A stretch of 64,000 nucleotides of DNA from Xiphydria camelus. Taxonomy: Eukaryota; Arthropoda; Insecta; Hymenoptera; Xiphydriidae. The position numbers and the translations under genes are program-made. The stretch spans positions 36,432,430 through 36,496,429 of the forward strand of contig OY783193.1 of NCBI GenBank assembly GCA_963678675.1, read 5' to 3'. Positions 22,346 to 33,440 of the stretch are shown one piece after another (positions within the stretch are counted from its first letter, which is position 1; each line of letters opens with the position of its first letter). The notes beneath the pieces were generated by a model. It searched no databases, had not been told where the DNA came from, and saw only the letters and a list, made by a program, of their open reading frames with translations.

Positions 22346-22477
22346 TGAAAAAAATATTTGTAGTTTTCTTTCGTGATATAACATCTAATAAAGTAGATTT
22401 ATTGTCGAGAATACATCTACAGAAAGATCACTATATAAGTACGAGGACATATACCTAATATAATTATAGCACCCCTA

Positions 22478-22713
22478 TACGGAGAGAAGAGAATATTAAT
22501 CACTTTTATACTAGGTGAGAGATTTGACATTTTGGGGAAAGTATTGCGTTCATTGTTTTACTATAGGTATGATAATAGTTGATATACATCTAGTGAAATC
22601 ACTAAACGTATGTCAATTTTTGTCACACAGTAAAGCAATTAACGCAATGCTTGCTCCAAAATGTCAAATTTATTATCTGGTATACAGTGATTAATACGTT
22701 CTTTTTTCCGTGT
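22478..22713. mobile_element. CGGAGAGAAGA palindromic MITE
   Basis: Left ACGGAGAGAAGAGAATATTA, TTTGACATTTTGGGGAAAGT and ATTGCGTT pair with AACGCAATGCTTGCTCCAAA, ATGTCAAATTTATT and ACGTTCTTTTTTCCGTGTA. Arms are about 75 bp. A left-half relative lies at 6372-6500. Confidence 0.85.
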
Positions 22714-23842
22714 ATTACGTATTTCAGTCAACCAATCGGACAGGTGCTGCGCTTCCACAGTAGAAAGACTGGAACAAGCTTCTCCGCACGTGCACTTGTC
22801 AATATCGGTAATTCGCGCAGTGCTGAGAAGTATCAGTTGCGTCACAGCTGCTCGTGGAACAGATGAAGCATCGCTCGTTCGCGGAACCAGTTGCGTGATT
22901 CCGCGAACGAGCCTGGCTTTAATGGTGCAATAATTCTGCCGTTCCGAGAGCGTCGGTTTTATTGTCGCGTTAATATGAAATCTCTATATTCAATTCCGCG
23001 CTCATTCCTCGGGGAGACAGACTGTCGGGTTTTCTATGCATCACTTACGAAGTGTCGACAATTTAGAAGCTTTTCGTTTCAACTCTTTGGAGCATCTCAA
23101 TCTTAAGTCGATTTATTTTTATTTTCAATTTTGCGAGGCACTGCTTAATTGAATCTTGATTAGCACAGCTAATGAGCTCTGTCAGTGGCCAAATCAGAAA
23201 TTAATTAATTATTATTTTCATTTCATCACCTTTTAATGTCCCTTTATAACTGTAGTTAAATTCACGCGATAGTCGCGAAGCTAAGTTCTTGTAATCCTTT
23301 AATAGAGGATTATTATTACGCGTAGATGTTTAAATTTCCAGCTTCCTGTACGTCGTATCGATTGTTTGTATTCGAATACAGCTTGCATCACTCCTATGTG
23401 TAAACTAAATACATAAGGGTTAAATATGTTTGCAGTTACTTGTACGCGATATGTCAAGTTAATTACGTCCATTCGAATATACGAATTCCGAGGACGATAT
23501 GCAAACGTATGTAATTATGCAAATCGTAATATGCGAATATGTATTTAGTTTCAGCCTTCGTTTCTATTACAAACAAAAATATTGATCCGCCGCACTGACT
23601 ATCCTTTACCTCGAATCGCCCCGAAAATACTTGGTTTAATTAATTTGTAACAACGTCATCATTAAGAGAGCGAGCATCGGCGGAAGTCCCCTTAAGGTAT
23701 ACGATTTTTTACCTGCATTTTTATACGCTTCCGGATGCGACGGCTGAGACACGCCCATGTATAAATTAAGTGAGAACATTTCAGACGTGAAACATTTGGA
23801 CACACACAGATGGATTGATATCCATAAATTTTACTGCATTTA
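22714..23842. other. Stretch without a recognised gene
   Basis: The open frames at 22891-23106 (+) and 22651-22866 (+) lack motifs. CGTTCGCGGAA and TTCCGCGAACG near 22876-22910 make a small perfect hairpin. Confidence 0.5.
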
Positions 23843-24065
23843 CAGCGAAAGAAAAATGTAGTAAATTTGACTAAATCGGCGGTTACGGGTGGGGGAATCC
23901 AGATCTAGTTACTTGGACTAACAATTGACTCGAATGGACTACAGCCTCTTTCCTTCAAATAGCCGTTAATTGTTATAACCAAATTTATTAGTCGGAGCAA
24001 CTAATTCTGCATTCCCCCACCTGTAAACGCAGATTTAATTGAATATACCATTTTTTTTCACAGTG
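23843..24065. mobile_element. MITE with GGGTGGGGGAAT arms
   Basis: CAGCGAAAGAAAAATG and GTTACGGGTGGGGGAAT pair with ATTCCCCCACCTGTAAACG and CATTTTTTTTCACAGTG. TA flanks both ends (23841-23842, 24066-24067). 223 bp, non-coding. Confidence 0.85.
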
Positions 24066-24290
24066 TACAGTAAAAGAGGAATACATAAGAATTTTGAAAT
24101 GTTCCTATTGCGATGCTGAATAACAATTTTACCTTAAGTATCAATAAATTGTAATGTAGACTATCACGATTTAATATTTAAAAAAATTACTGTACCGCAC
24201 TGCAAAAACATCCGAAAACCCTCAAATGAACCTCTATTATTGTAAATATAGTAAAATTTACTGGTATCAGTCTTTCCGTGGATGCGTACG
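24066..24290. repeat. Dispersed repeat shared with 54285-54428
   Basis: AAATTGTAATGTAGACTATC, ACGATTTAATATTT, AAAACATCCGAAAACCCTC and AGTAAAATTTACTGG recur in order at 54290-54420. It abuts the MITE to the left. Confidence 0.75.
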
Positions 24291-24989
24291 AAAATGTTTC
24301 ATAAGAAAATACTCCCTTATTTTAAGCAATCATTAGTGCAGTCGCTGTTAATTGGTAGAAACTGTAGACTTCACATTTGGCCTTGAATTTTTCGTAATAC
24401 TGGATACTTCGATGGCTTAAAATAACAACCAACGAGCAATTTCTATTACCGCAATACCTATTTATATGCAAATAGGTAAATTATAGGAGGTTTCTCGGTC
24501 AGTAATTAGAGTTCGCAGGAAATTAGAAGTAGCGCGTGCGTGATGACATAGCACTTCCGGTATCGTGCTTTTGGAAGGCCGATCATATTTTAGCGTGAAA
24601 TTCCGGAAGTGACGCCATCGGCGCGGAACCTTCCAGAAACATGATATCGAAAGCATGATACGATGTTATCGAACATACGTCAAATAAAAATTTCACGCCA
24701 ATTTTGGTGATACGGTTTGCCCGAAACTCTCATAGCTTACTTATTTACTTACAGACTGAGGAAATGACTGTTTCATTAAAAATTATTAATTATCTTCTAC
24801 CTAAAAATAGTATTTCATTAATTCCAATGATATTTGTTTCATCGAAATAGGTTCTCATAAAAATTATAAATAGTTTTATTCAAATTAATATTGAATAAGT
24901 AAACGACACGCATGGACACGTAATTAGTTTTATCCATTTCGATAATGATTTCACTACCTATAGGTATGGGATAAAAGTAGGATGAACGC
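24291..24989. other. Stretch without a recognised gene
   Basis: CACTTCCGGTATCG and TTCCGGAAGTGACG (about 24552 and 24601) make a small inverted pair. No exon is supported. Confidence 0.45.
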
Positions 24990-25170
24990 CTTAGTTGAAA
25001 AAGACAAATTTAAAATCGATTATCTTGAGAACGATTGGAGATATCGAGAAAAAGTTTATATAAAAGATGTTCGTCTATTGTTTTACTACAAAAAAGTTAT
25101 TTTGATTTTTCACATATCTCCACCGCGTTTCGAGATAATCGTCTTCAAATTTGAACTGAAATTGGGCCCA
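24990..25170. repeat. Single unit of the 13456 tandem family
   Basis: AAATCGATTATCTTGAGAAC, GGAGATATCGAGAAAAAGTT, TTTTCACATATCTCCACCGC and CGAGATAATCGTCTTCAAAT parallel both units at 13456-13870. Confidence 0.75.
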
Positions 25171-25753
25171 TATAGATTTTTATTGGTAGGATATTTTTTT
25201 GAAAATTAAGCATCGTCCTACAAAAAATGATGGTATTACTGCCGCTTGACAAGTTTGAGAGTTAACGGGATAGGTAATCGCAATTCAAGCTGATTCGCGC
25301 ACTTTGGCATTTTCCAATTTAAAGCGATCGAATCAGGTTTCGGAAGCAACGCAGCGGGGTTACAGCTCGTCGATCGCTTCGCGTCAGTCGCATTTCGCAA
25401 TAACGGTTAAGCAATGGACGTAACAAACAGCGATAGGTTTCGCTCGGCTGGGTTTAAAGACCGGAGGTATAGAAATAGTGACGACGCGCCTTGACGGTCC
25501 GGCAATTTGTAATTCCCGCGTGCGTTTGCAATAACGATTAGTGACGCCCACAGTAATGAACAAAAGAAACGCCGACGTCTCGCGCGCGATTTTTCCTTTC
25601 TATTTTCAACAACGATAGACGCCGACTATAAAAAAGGAACGGATATACGAAAATCCTGAGGAAGGTACGGTTGTAAAAGCGACGATAAAGAAATAGGTAT
25701 CTCTTACTTTTCATCAATTCTCTTTCTCGCTTTTGCTGTACACCGAAATAACA

Positions 25754-25771
25754 CCCCCCCCCCCCCCCCCC
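25754..25771 (+). repeat. Homopolymer C run, 18 bases
   Basis: An uninterrupted run of 18 C. Long poly(C)/poly(G) is unusual next to AT-rich DNA and is prone to sequencing and assembly length error. Confidence 0.95.
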
Positions 25772-25918
25772 TATGACGGAATTCTCTAACATCATTTCGA
25801 CGTTTCTTCCTCTGAGGAATATTTTGATATAACATATATAGGTACACATCTAATAAATATTTCATGAAAGTTCTTCGCGCTCTCTTATTAAATCGTTGCT
25901 TTTCATACTCTGTTTCAG

Positions 25919-26010
25919 GTGAGTGCAATGACCATTTTCCATCGCATAGAAAGTGGCCTTTCATTACGCCGCTGTACAACGCGATGCATCGGCATTGCAT
26001 GCAGATTTGG
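25919..26010 (+). CDS. Candidate internal exon, unknown product
   Basis: CTTTTCATACTCTGTTTCAG at 25918 is a strong acceptor. The following 92 bases, entered at the third codon base pair, read ECNDHFPSHRKWPFITPL and continue to MQIW. They stop at a TGG|GTGAGC donor with no in-frame stop. The acceptor itself also reads CAG|GTGAGT, so the same site could be a donor for an upstream exon. His-, Cys- and Trp-rich. Family not recognised, and the splice pair may be coincidence. Confidence 0.2.
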
Positions 26011-26304
26011 GTGAGCGATGTATCACTTACGCTGCGATACTTATTATTTTACGTCGCCTCGCATTTTCTTTTCATTATTATGGATAATATGTCAAATCCT
26101 TTATTCGTTTTTATATAAGTACATAAATTTATATTTGCCACAGTGATAAAGCTGTATTGGTTTTTTTTTTAATTAATTTGAAGGCAAGTTTAATTGATAA
26201 ATTATAGTTTGCCCCGGTTTAATTGATTCAGCAGTTTTACGCAATTGGCAGATGAGAATATATTTTGATTTTATAAAATCGGATTAATTTATAAGACAAT
26301 TTTC

Positions 26305-26539
26305 CACGAGAAAGATGATTAGTAATGTTAACCAAACTTTTGTTGATACGGGAACAACGAGTTATTCTCATTGAGACAACAAATGTTTAATTGTCACGGC
26401 CAAAGATTTTAAAAACATTACGTTGTCATAACCAAAAGTTATTTATCGTGACCAAAAGTTATGCCGTCCCAAAAAAAAGATTTCGTTGTTCCCACATCAA
26501 CCAAAGTTCGCTTAACATTACTAATCATTTTTCCCAGTG
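26305..26539. mobile_element. MITE with ATGATTAGTAATGTTAA arms
   Basis: CACGAGAAAGATGATTAGTA, ATGTTAACCAAAC and CGGGAACAACGA pair with TCGTTGTTCCCACATCAACC, TTAACATTACTAATCAT and TTTTTCCCAGTG. 235 bp. The open frame at 26391-26648 lies partly inside and is not a gene. Confidence 0.87.
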
Positions 26540-27689
26540 TTGCAAAGGACAAACTCCTTACGATTTTACGCAAGAAGAAGGCACCGCGATAATCGATCTC
26601 AGCCGCATAAATCTCGAAGCATTTACGATCGAAACCCCTGGAAATTGATTTGACCCGACTCTAACTATAGTCAACTGTAACCAGTCCGCGTTAGAAACGG
26701 TCGGTCCGCGTCTGACGCTTTATATTGCGCAACAAATTGAAGAGAATGTATCGCGATTCACACCAATTGCAATCTCACGACTGCTGCTCATTCGTGCGGA
26801 TATGCCTACTCAGAAATCGTTTTGTGGCCATCATTTAACGCTCATGTGTACTTCATTCAGTTCCGGTCTAAAGTGTGTTCCAGCCAAGTGTCTTCAAACG
26901 ACGTTTTTTACTCGATTCGCGTTTTTCTTCATTTTTGCAAAGTTTATCGCTGGATAGTAAAGCGATTACCCATGCACGTTGCACTCCAGTTACGCGTTGC
27001 TGCACTCTCGTCGCATGCTGACGGTGAGATGCGAAAATTCGAGCTTCCACGAGTATTCGACCAATTCGAGTTTCTTGTTTTTTTATTTTTCATTTTCGGC
27101 CTTATTTGACATGGGAAACGACATTTTGAAGTACAGCTACGTCATCTATTACATGCGATCTATTACAAATGCTATCGTGAAATGCTGTATCCTTGAAACA
27201 TTTCGTAACGTCGTATAGCTGATATAGTAGGTATTACTCAGGAGAATTTTTCCAGGTAGTACCTTGGTAAAAATGATTGTCGTCATCGAGCGGAAATAGC
27301 CGAAATAAACGACCGTAGCCAACCACTTCCCCTAAGCTGTATTATAAAACTTCGACAGGCTTAGAGGAAAGACGGTAGAAAAGCGTAGAGCCGGTGACGC
27401 ACTAAGTACATATATGCTGTACTTTCTTATGGTGTAAATGTGGTTGAATCGCGTAATGCGGTCTGTTCCATGAGAAAATACATTTAGTGTGACATAGGCT
27501 TAGGAAATTTCTATACATTGTGAGGTTTTCCACAGAATGAATCAGTGAAAAATGATTGGCATAAACTTGATATTATACTTTATAAACTCATTTAACTCAT
27601 AATTGCTGAACTGCTTTGACGAATTTAAAATGCTCTGTACAGTATATTTTCCACTGTTAAAAATGTTATCGTGACTCAGGTGAAAAAGA
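26540..27689. other. Stretch without a recognised gene
   Basis: The frame at 26822-27109 (+) is open for 95 codons but overlaps others and ends in low-complexity FLFFIFGLI-like sequence. No exon is supported. Confidence 0.45.
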
Positions 27690-27790
27690 TCAATCTGGAA
27701 TATATATATTTTATACATAAGACATATATAAATTTGGGCTTCTTAAATTTGAAAAAATTAATTAATAGAGTTTTATGAAACTCTTAATTC
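27690..27790. repeat. CCCAGATGG MITE fragment
   Basis: AAAAAGATCAATCTGGAATA, ACATATATAAATTTGGGC and TTCTTAAATTTG resemble internal segments of 28553-28865. Highly diverged. Confidence 0.5.
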
Positions 27791-28552
27791 TGTTGAAGTA
27801 TTCCTTTGAACATTTTTTTTCCTAGTAATAAATAGTGAGACTATGAAATTAATTTTAATAAAACTCGCAAACACACCAGATACTCGACTAGCAACGACTC
27901 ACTGAGTAACTGAATAATCACTGAATAACTCTATAGCGATCATTGGCATCAATGCATTCAGCAGTTCTATAGTGCAAACTATTAGGCACGCAATCGAAGC
28001 CGAATTCTCGGTTTATTTCCAGTTATTACGTCATACCGGTTTCGTTAACGTAAATAAAGCCAGGGTATTTGAGAATACATACGTAGACATGTATATATGA
28101 CGGCATCAGTTGGTCTGCAGAGAGAGAGGAGAAGGTAATTTCTAGATACCTATTACATTCGCTTAGCCCAGATGCATGGTATCTAATACTCCGTATTTAG
28201 TTGGATTTCTACATACCTGTATACCGAGATAACATACCCTATATGTAATATGTATAGAGTGAGATTATAGATTGATCCTACCAATCTTCCATTTCATTAC
28301 ACGCGAAATTGCTCTGCTCGTTAGGTGTACACACACATACCTACGCCTTGTACAGGAAATGTCAGATGGAAATAACTCGTGGAAAGGATAATATAAATTG
28401 CTAAAGCAATGACTTGATCCATTTTCGGATAAGGATAAAGCTTCAATTATTTTTATTCTGCTCGGTAATTAAGGAACTAAAGCAGAAATAGATTTTATTT
28501 TTTCGTAATTCAATTAAAATGAAAAATTCTATCGGAACAGATTCATAATCAT

Positions 28553-28865
28553 CCCAGATGGAAAAGATCTATATGGATTATGTGTATATTTAATATGTAG
28601 AATATATATAAATCTGGGATTATTTAATTTATATAAATAATCTATAATAATATATAAACCATGTGTGTGTGTGTGTGTGCGGATTATATATGGTTTATAT
28701 GTAGCATTGTTTCGATTATTTTTAATTTTTGTAGAATCCATATATAATACATTTATATATGTCGAAATCATATATAAATTTAATAAGCCCAAATTTATAT
28801 AGATGTTCTATATACGAGTACAAAATATATACATATATAATCCATATAAATCTTTTCCACCTGGG
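28553..28865. mobile_element. CCCAGATGG MITE, intact copy
   Basis: CCCAGATGGAAAAGATCTAT pairs with ATAAATCTTTTCCACCTGGG ending at 28865. Inner arms ATCTGGGATTATTTAAT and ATTTAATAAGCCCAAATTTA. AT flanks both ends. Contains a (TG)9 run at 28662-28679. A sister subfamily of the CCCAGGCGG elements, sharing the GGAAAAG..CT(A/T)TAT terminus. Confidence 0.9.
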
Positions 28866-29162
28866 ATATGGCGAGCTATATGCATAAAGAATATGTCCAG
28901 ATACTTATATTCGAATGTGAGAACTCGTGGCGGAGACTGCATATAGATAGCGCATAATCAGCGATTAATCAGTGTAACGTGCAGCAGGCGCATTCCGCAA
29001 GACGAGCCAGTCGCCGCTGCTCTGATTGGTCAGCGACACTCGAGCTTCTTTCAATCTGAAAATGTCAGTCGAGTGATATCTCGAGTGTCGTTGAGATTCT
29101 GTAATCACTTAACTAATTTACTTGCGCGTCTAAAACGTGATTTTATGATCTCATCATTATAT
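28866..29162. other. Short stretch without a recognised gene
   Basis: Mixed composition between two MITEs. Nothing recognised. Confidence 0.5.
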
Positions 29163-29407
29163 CCCACGCAGAAAATTTATTTATATATTTTCTACATAAT
29201 CCATACCTATATAGTTTTGATCAAATATGGATTATATATAACTTTTATATTAACCATATAAGAACGATATATGGATTATACGAACATTCAAAAATCTGTA
29301 TATAGCCAATATATGATTAATATAGAAATCATATATGATCTATATATGACCAAAACCACACATGGATTATATCTATAGAAAATATATAGAACTCTTCTCC
29401 GCCTGGG
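29163..29407. mobile_element. CCCAGGCGG MITE, copy 2
   Basis: CCCACGCAGAAAATTTATTT pairs with GAACTCTTCTCCGCCTGGG at 29407. Shared arms TAGTTTTGATCAAATATGG and TATATGACCAAAACCACAC. AT flanks both ends. It lies about 300 bp from the related 28553 element in direct orientation. Confidence 0.87.
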
Positions 29408-29494
29408 ATCTTGCATAATTAAACTCGGACAGTCAGATTACCCAATTCTTTTTTTATTAATTAAACTGATTCGAACAACGACGATTCGAGTTAA

Positions 29495-29655
29495 TTCTCT
29501 TTCTTCCTTTCAAACGCTATTATCTTACCATCTGTAAACATTCAGTCAAAATTAGTGAGATACTTTTTTGAAGATTACGTTTCGATCTACAAAACAGTTC
29601 TGTATCAATATCGGTCTAAATATAATAGATTACGAGATAATTGCGTCTGAAGCGG
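29495..29655. repeat. TTATCTC hairpin MITE, copy 7
   Basis: ACGCTATTATCTTACCATC pairs with GATTACGAGATAATTGCGTC. The middle has ATACTTTTTTGAAGATTACG and GATCTACAAAACAGTTCTGT. Confidence 0.78.
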
Positions 29656-29689
29656 AGAAGAAAGTTTAAAGTTCTCGTCAGTCATTCTT

Positions 29690-30110
29690 GCAGAAGTTCA
29701 CATTCCCACGCGATTCCACTTTTCTTTCATACGAGTCTCCCACATACGTACCTACATACGTATATATTTGGTCCGACGTCTCCATATGCCGCCGATTCAC
29801 CGAACGATTTATACATTGCCCTGCCAGAATTTATGGAGTAAATCCTCCTTTCCCGTGTACACGACGGGCCGCATATGTACCCGGAACATTTTATGTGGGT
29901 ACCCACTACCTACGCGACATGACGCGTACACTGCCTACCTATCCTGAGCGCGCAAGAGTCGCCGGGACGATAAGCGAACGGAACGAAATACGCGGCGACA
30001 TAGAACGGACCGCATTGTCCCGTGCGCATTAAACTTCTCGGGTTATCTACGTCCTTCCGGTCCAGCGGAATCGCTAGCCTTCGCTCCCTTTTCAATTGCG
30101 CATGCACCTA
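29690..30110. other. Moderately CpG-rich, no gene resolved
   Basis: Overlapping frames 29688-30032 (+) and 29910-30107 (-) without motifs. Confidence 0.45.
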
Positions 30111-30204
30111 CTGCGTAAGCGTGAATCGGCTACCTGGGTGCATGAGTGTGCATTTTAATTCTTTTTTTAATTACATCGTTCAGAGAATATTAATTAACAT
30201 TTCT

Positions 30205-30318
30205 TTACTGAGAAAAATAACTTGACAACTAAACCTTTTCCCTCGGAAAATAATGAGTTAATAGAGGTTCAAGTTTCTTTCCGAGCGATTAAGTTTAGCC
30301 TCATACGATACTTCTGAG
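30205..30318. repeat. Fused ends of two MITE families
   Basis: TTACTGAGAAAAATAACTTG is the left end of the CACTGAGAAAAATAA family. It is followed within about 50 bp by TTTCTTTCCGAGCGATTAAG and TTTAGCCTCATACGATA, the right arm of the TTATCTC family long form. Neither is complete. Confidence 0.65.
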
Positions 30319-31375
30319 GAATCGCATCGAACGTTTCCCAGTTGCACGAGCGAAAATGAAGTTAAAGTTGTTCAACGAATATTTCATTCCTTGATAAAGG
30401 TATTCCATAAATAGCATACTATTTCAAGACGACTCGTTAAAATAGCCTCGTAGCGATGGTCTCGAGTGGCCCTAACTCTCTTTCCAATTATACTGTTTTG
30501 TCATTACCCGGACTAAACATCGACAAATATCGTAGTCGGACTTCGAGGAACACCCAGTGGTATCTTCCGAAATATCGATCGTTTCTTAATGTCCTTCCAG
30601 CGTGTCCTTATATAAACGAAGAGGAACAGCGGGTATTTACATGACACGGCGTCCCCGCAGGCATCAGCGACGTTATTACAATGTTATTTATGTATTTACA
30701 CGTCCAAACGTTCTCCCTTGGCCGCGCACACGCGGTACGGTGGCGTCCGCTTTATATGCGCGTGAAACTTAGTCAGCTCCATTTGCGTATACGCTAAAAT
30801 GCGCAGAGACAAAACGCGCGACGGCAAATGCAGTTTGCAGCGCTTCGTACGTCGACGGTGACTCGCGCGCGGGGAGAGCTGAAAAAAGAACGGAGCTACC
30901 GTAATAATATCGCGTGGTACGGCGCGCAACGCGCGCGGTGTGTTAATTTATCGCCGTCGATAAACGGGCTCCTTCGTCGCTTTTGCGAAATGCCTCGCTC
31001 CCCTCCGCGAGTTCCGAAGGAACGGAGCTCACCCGCGATTAGACGCTGCAGCGCGCAATCATGCGCACGAACCCGCTTCGATCACGAAAGCCCGGGGGTC
31101 GGAGTGGTCTTGAGAAACGGAAACGTCCTAACGACGGGTTAAAGGTGGATAAACCGCGTTTAAAGGTCTGGTTATACATAGGGGTGCACGAGTTTTTTTC
31201 TTATTCTAAGGCGGTTCTCGGAATCGAGGCTTTTATCGGACAAATATGAGAGTTTGAGATTTTAGTTCTGAAAATATTATTCTGTGTATAACTGAGTTTG
31301 AAATTTTGTGTTGGTATCGATCCATTCTATTTTTAGGTATATGTTAAAATCGACTAATTTTTTTGTGTTTCTTAA
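30319..31375. other. Stretch including a CpG-rich block, no gene resolved
   Basis: CpG-rich at 30640-31170 with overlapping frames (30696-30929 -, 30828-31142 +). None has recognisable features. Confidence 0.45.
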
Positions 31376-31593
31376 TACGGAAAAAGAAAACCAGCAATTT
31401 TTACGGCTTCATCCAACAGCGCTGAGACTCGAGTGTATTTTCAAGAATTTGCGCAGAGGGGACATTTCTATTTACTGTTGTAAGTAAGCAGTAAATAGCA
31501 CTGTGTCCTTTGTACACATTTTTTAAAATGAGCTCGAGTCTCACAATCAGCTCTGTTGGATGAAGCATTAAGAGTTACTGATTTTTTTTCTAT
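31376..31593. mobile_element. MITE with GCTTCATCCAACAG arms
   Basis: TACGGAAAAAGAAAACCAGC, GGCTTCATCCAACAGCGCTG and GAGACTCGAG pair with CTCGAGTCTCACAATCAGCT, CTGTTGGATGAAGC and CTGATTTTTTTTCTATA. About 218 bp. Single copy here. Confidence 0.85.
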
Positions 31594-32396
31594 ACAACAT
31601 CCTTTATGCTAATTTTAACACTCTTTGATATAGGTGCAAACTTAAATTTTTATATTAAGTACGCTTAATGCGAACTAAAAAATATACAGCAAAAGCATAG
31701 TTAGGACTGATTTCTGCAGGAATTAATATGATTTGTTACTTAGCAATATATTTCAGATTACCATCATAGCAATCAGAAATATTAATTTTCTCATTTTGAT
31801 ATACCTACATTGAAACAAATTATTTTATAGATGCGACAAAATCATTCCATCCAATTGACATTACTCATCGCCCATTTATATCGATTGCGGTCGTTGAACC
31901 CTCTCGAATATAATATCGCGAATCGAAAGTGCAAAAACGCTGGCCCAAGTAATTGAGGAGGGTTAGAAACAGGAGCACCTGAAAACGCCAACGTCGACCG
32001 TCCACGCCACATACCGTAAACCGCATACGCACGTGTTATTACGCCTATACGTTCCTATAGACATGTGTACATATACACACACTTCTGGCGTGGTTAATTA
32101 TCAATCTGCAGAAAAAAACTCGAGTGACCGCGTAGGTACTTTAATCGCGAAAGAATCGAACGTTCCTTTCACCGGTGAAATCTTCGAAGCTATCAGGCCT
32201 TAGGCCTGTTCGTCTAAGAATTGGCACGCTACTTGCCGCCCTCTTCGCGCGGCCCCTCTTGACGCGTAGCGTGTACCGAAACACGCGCGCGCGCGCGTGT
32301 CGGAATTTCGCCTTACCGGGTCACGATCGGCACATGCAGAAATTACAATGGAATACCCCACGTGCGTATGTGTGTAGTGTCAGTGGTGCGTCGACA
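31594..32396. other. Stretch without a recognised gene
   Basis: AT-rich then CpG-rich. ACACGCGCGCGCGCGCGTGT near 32281 is a perfect alternating-CG palindrome. Confidence 0.5.
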
Positions 32397-32849
32397 CCCA
32401 GGTGGACAAAATATGTATAGATTATTATATAGTTTCTATATAGAAAATATACATATATAAATTTGAGCTTATTAAATTTATACATTATTTCAATATAAAC
32501 CATAAGAGTCCGTATATGATTTATATATAGATTATATACAAATTAGAAAAGCCCAAATTTATGCACGTTCTATATACAAAATATTGTATACAATACACGG
32601 AACAACTTAAACAGTAAATTTTACCGTATTCAGCAGTAAAAAAAAGTCCACATAGCACTCTTTCCGGGAAATTTACCGAGCACTTTACTGCTATTCAATA
32701 TATTTTACTATTACTGAACGCATTTGACTATTTTACGAAATAAATTTCCCAGTAAGTGCTATGCAGACCTTTTTTTTACTACTGAATACGGTAACATTTA
32801 CTGTTTGATTTTCTCCGTGTACGATCCATATAGAGCTTTTCCACCTGGG
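32397..32849. mobile_element. CCCAGATGG MITE split by an insertion
   Basis: CCCAGGTGGACAAAATATGT pairs with ATATAGAGCTTTTCCACCTGGG (ends 32849, terminal part). Inner ATAAATTTGAGCTTATTAAA and AGAAAAGCCCAAATTTATG are diagnostic of the subfamily. It is interrupted by 32596-32819. Confidence 0.85.
32596..32819. mobile_element. Nested MITE with CACGGAGAAAA end
   Basis: CACGGAACAACTTAAACAGT, AATTTTACCGTATTCAGCAG and TAAAAAAAAGTC pair with GACCTTTTTTTTACTACTGA, ATACGGTAACATTTACTGTT and TGATTTTCTCCGTG. Arms of at least 70 bp. TA duplicated at 32594-32595 and 32820-32821. Confidence 0.92.
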
Positions 32850-32869
32850 CATTGGCGTGTGTTGCACTT

Positions 32870-33322
32870 GTATGAAATTTAGTCTAGCCACCGCTGGGTA
32901 TACGAGAGGTATTAATCTCCATGGTGTAGGTATGTAGGCAGGCAAAGTATAGCGACTCCTCTTGCGAGAGTGACGCAGGGCAAGTGAAAGAGGATTGGAC
33001 GCAGCCGTCGCGGGGGTCAAACGTGCGCCTACATTCGAGATATAAGCACCCAATAAACGTCAGTTGGTACATTGTGCGAATAACGAAAGGCTGGCGTGGT
33101 TTATTTGCGATGTCGATATACGCACCGTGGTACAAGGATGAAGCGTGGGTACTTAGGTACGGTGCTGGATTTTATCGGGCGTCCCATGTGGATACGTATT
33201 ACACGGTTCCGGATGGGCCCACGTTGGGGTCATTCTGGTTTAGGTTTGTTCTAACCTGGCCTTCTTCATGCGCAACTATAAATAATGCTACATGCGATCC
33301 GCGTTGCTACGTGATCGTGTAG
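32870..33322 (+). other. Moderately CpG-rich stretch with a 112-codon frame
   Basis: The + frame 32984-33322 contains GFYRASHVDTYYTVPDGPTL and is Trp/Tyr-rich, but it overlaps two open - frames. I see no convincing acceptor or known family. Probably non-coding. Confidence 0.3.
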
Positions 33323-33339
33323 TTTCATAAATGTTTGTT

Positions 33340-33440
33340 ATGGCGTCTAGAGTGGTCAAGAAATATTTGAAAAGCTGGATACGTTAGGGAATTCTAGGTA
33401 CATGTCGTGAAAAGGTCAGGAAAAAGGTAGAAAGCTTGAC
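33340..33440. repeat. CAGGGAAAA-type repeat, diverged copy
   Basis: AGAGTGGTCAAGAAATATTT, GTTAGGGAATTCTAGGTAC and AAAAGGTCAGGAAAAAGG parallel the stretches at 2715, 48865 and 62495. Confidence 0.5.

Noticed and set aside
32984..33322. 112-codon + strand frame rich in Trp and Tyr
   Set aside because: Two - frames are open over the same bases and no acceptor or family supports it.
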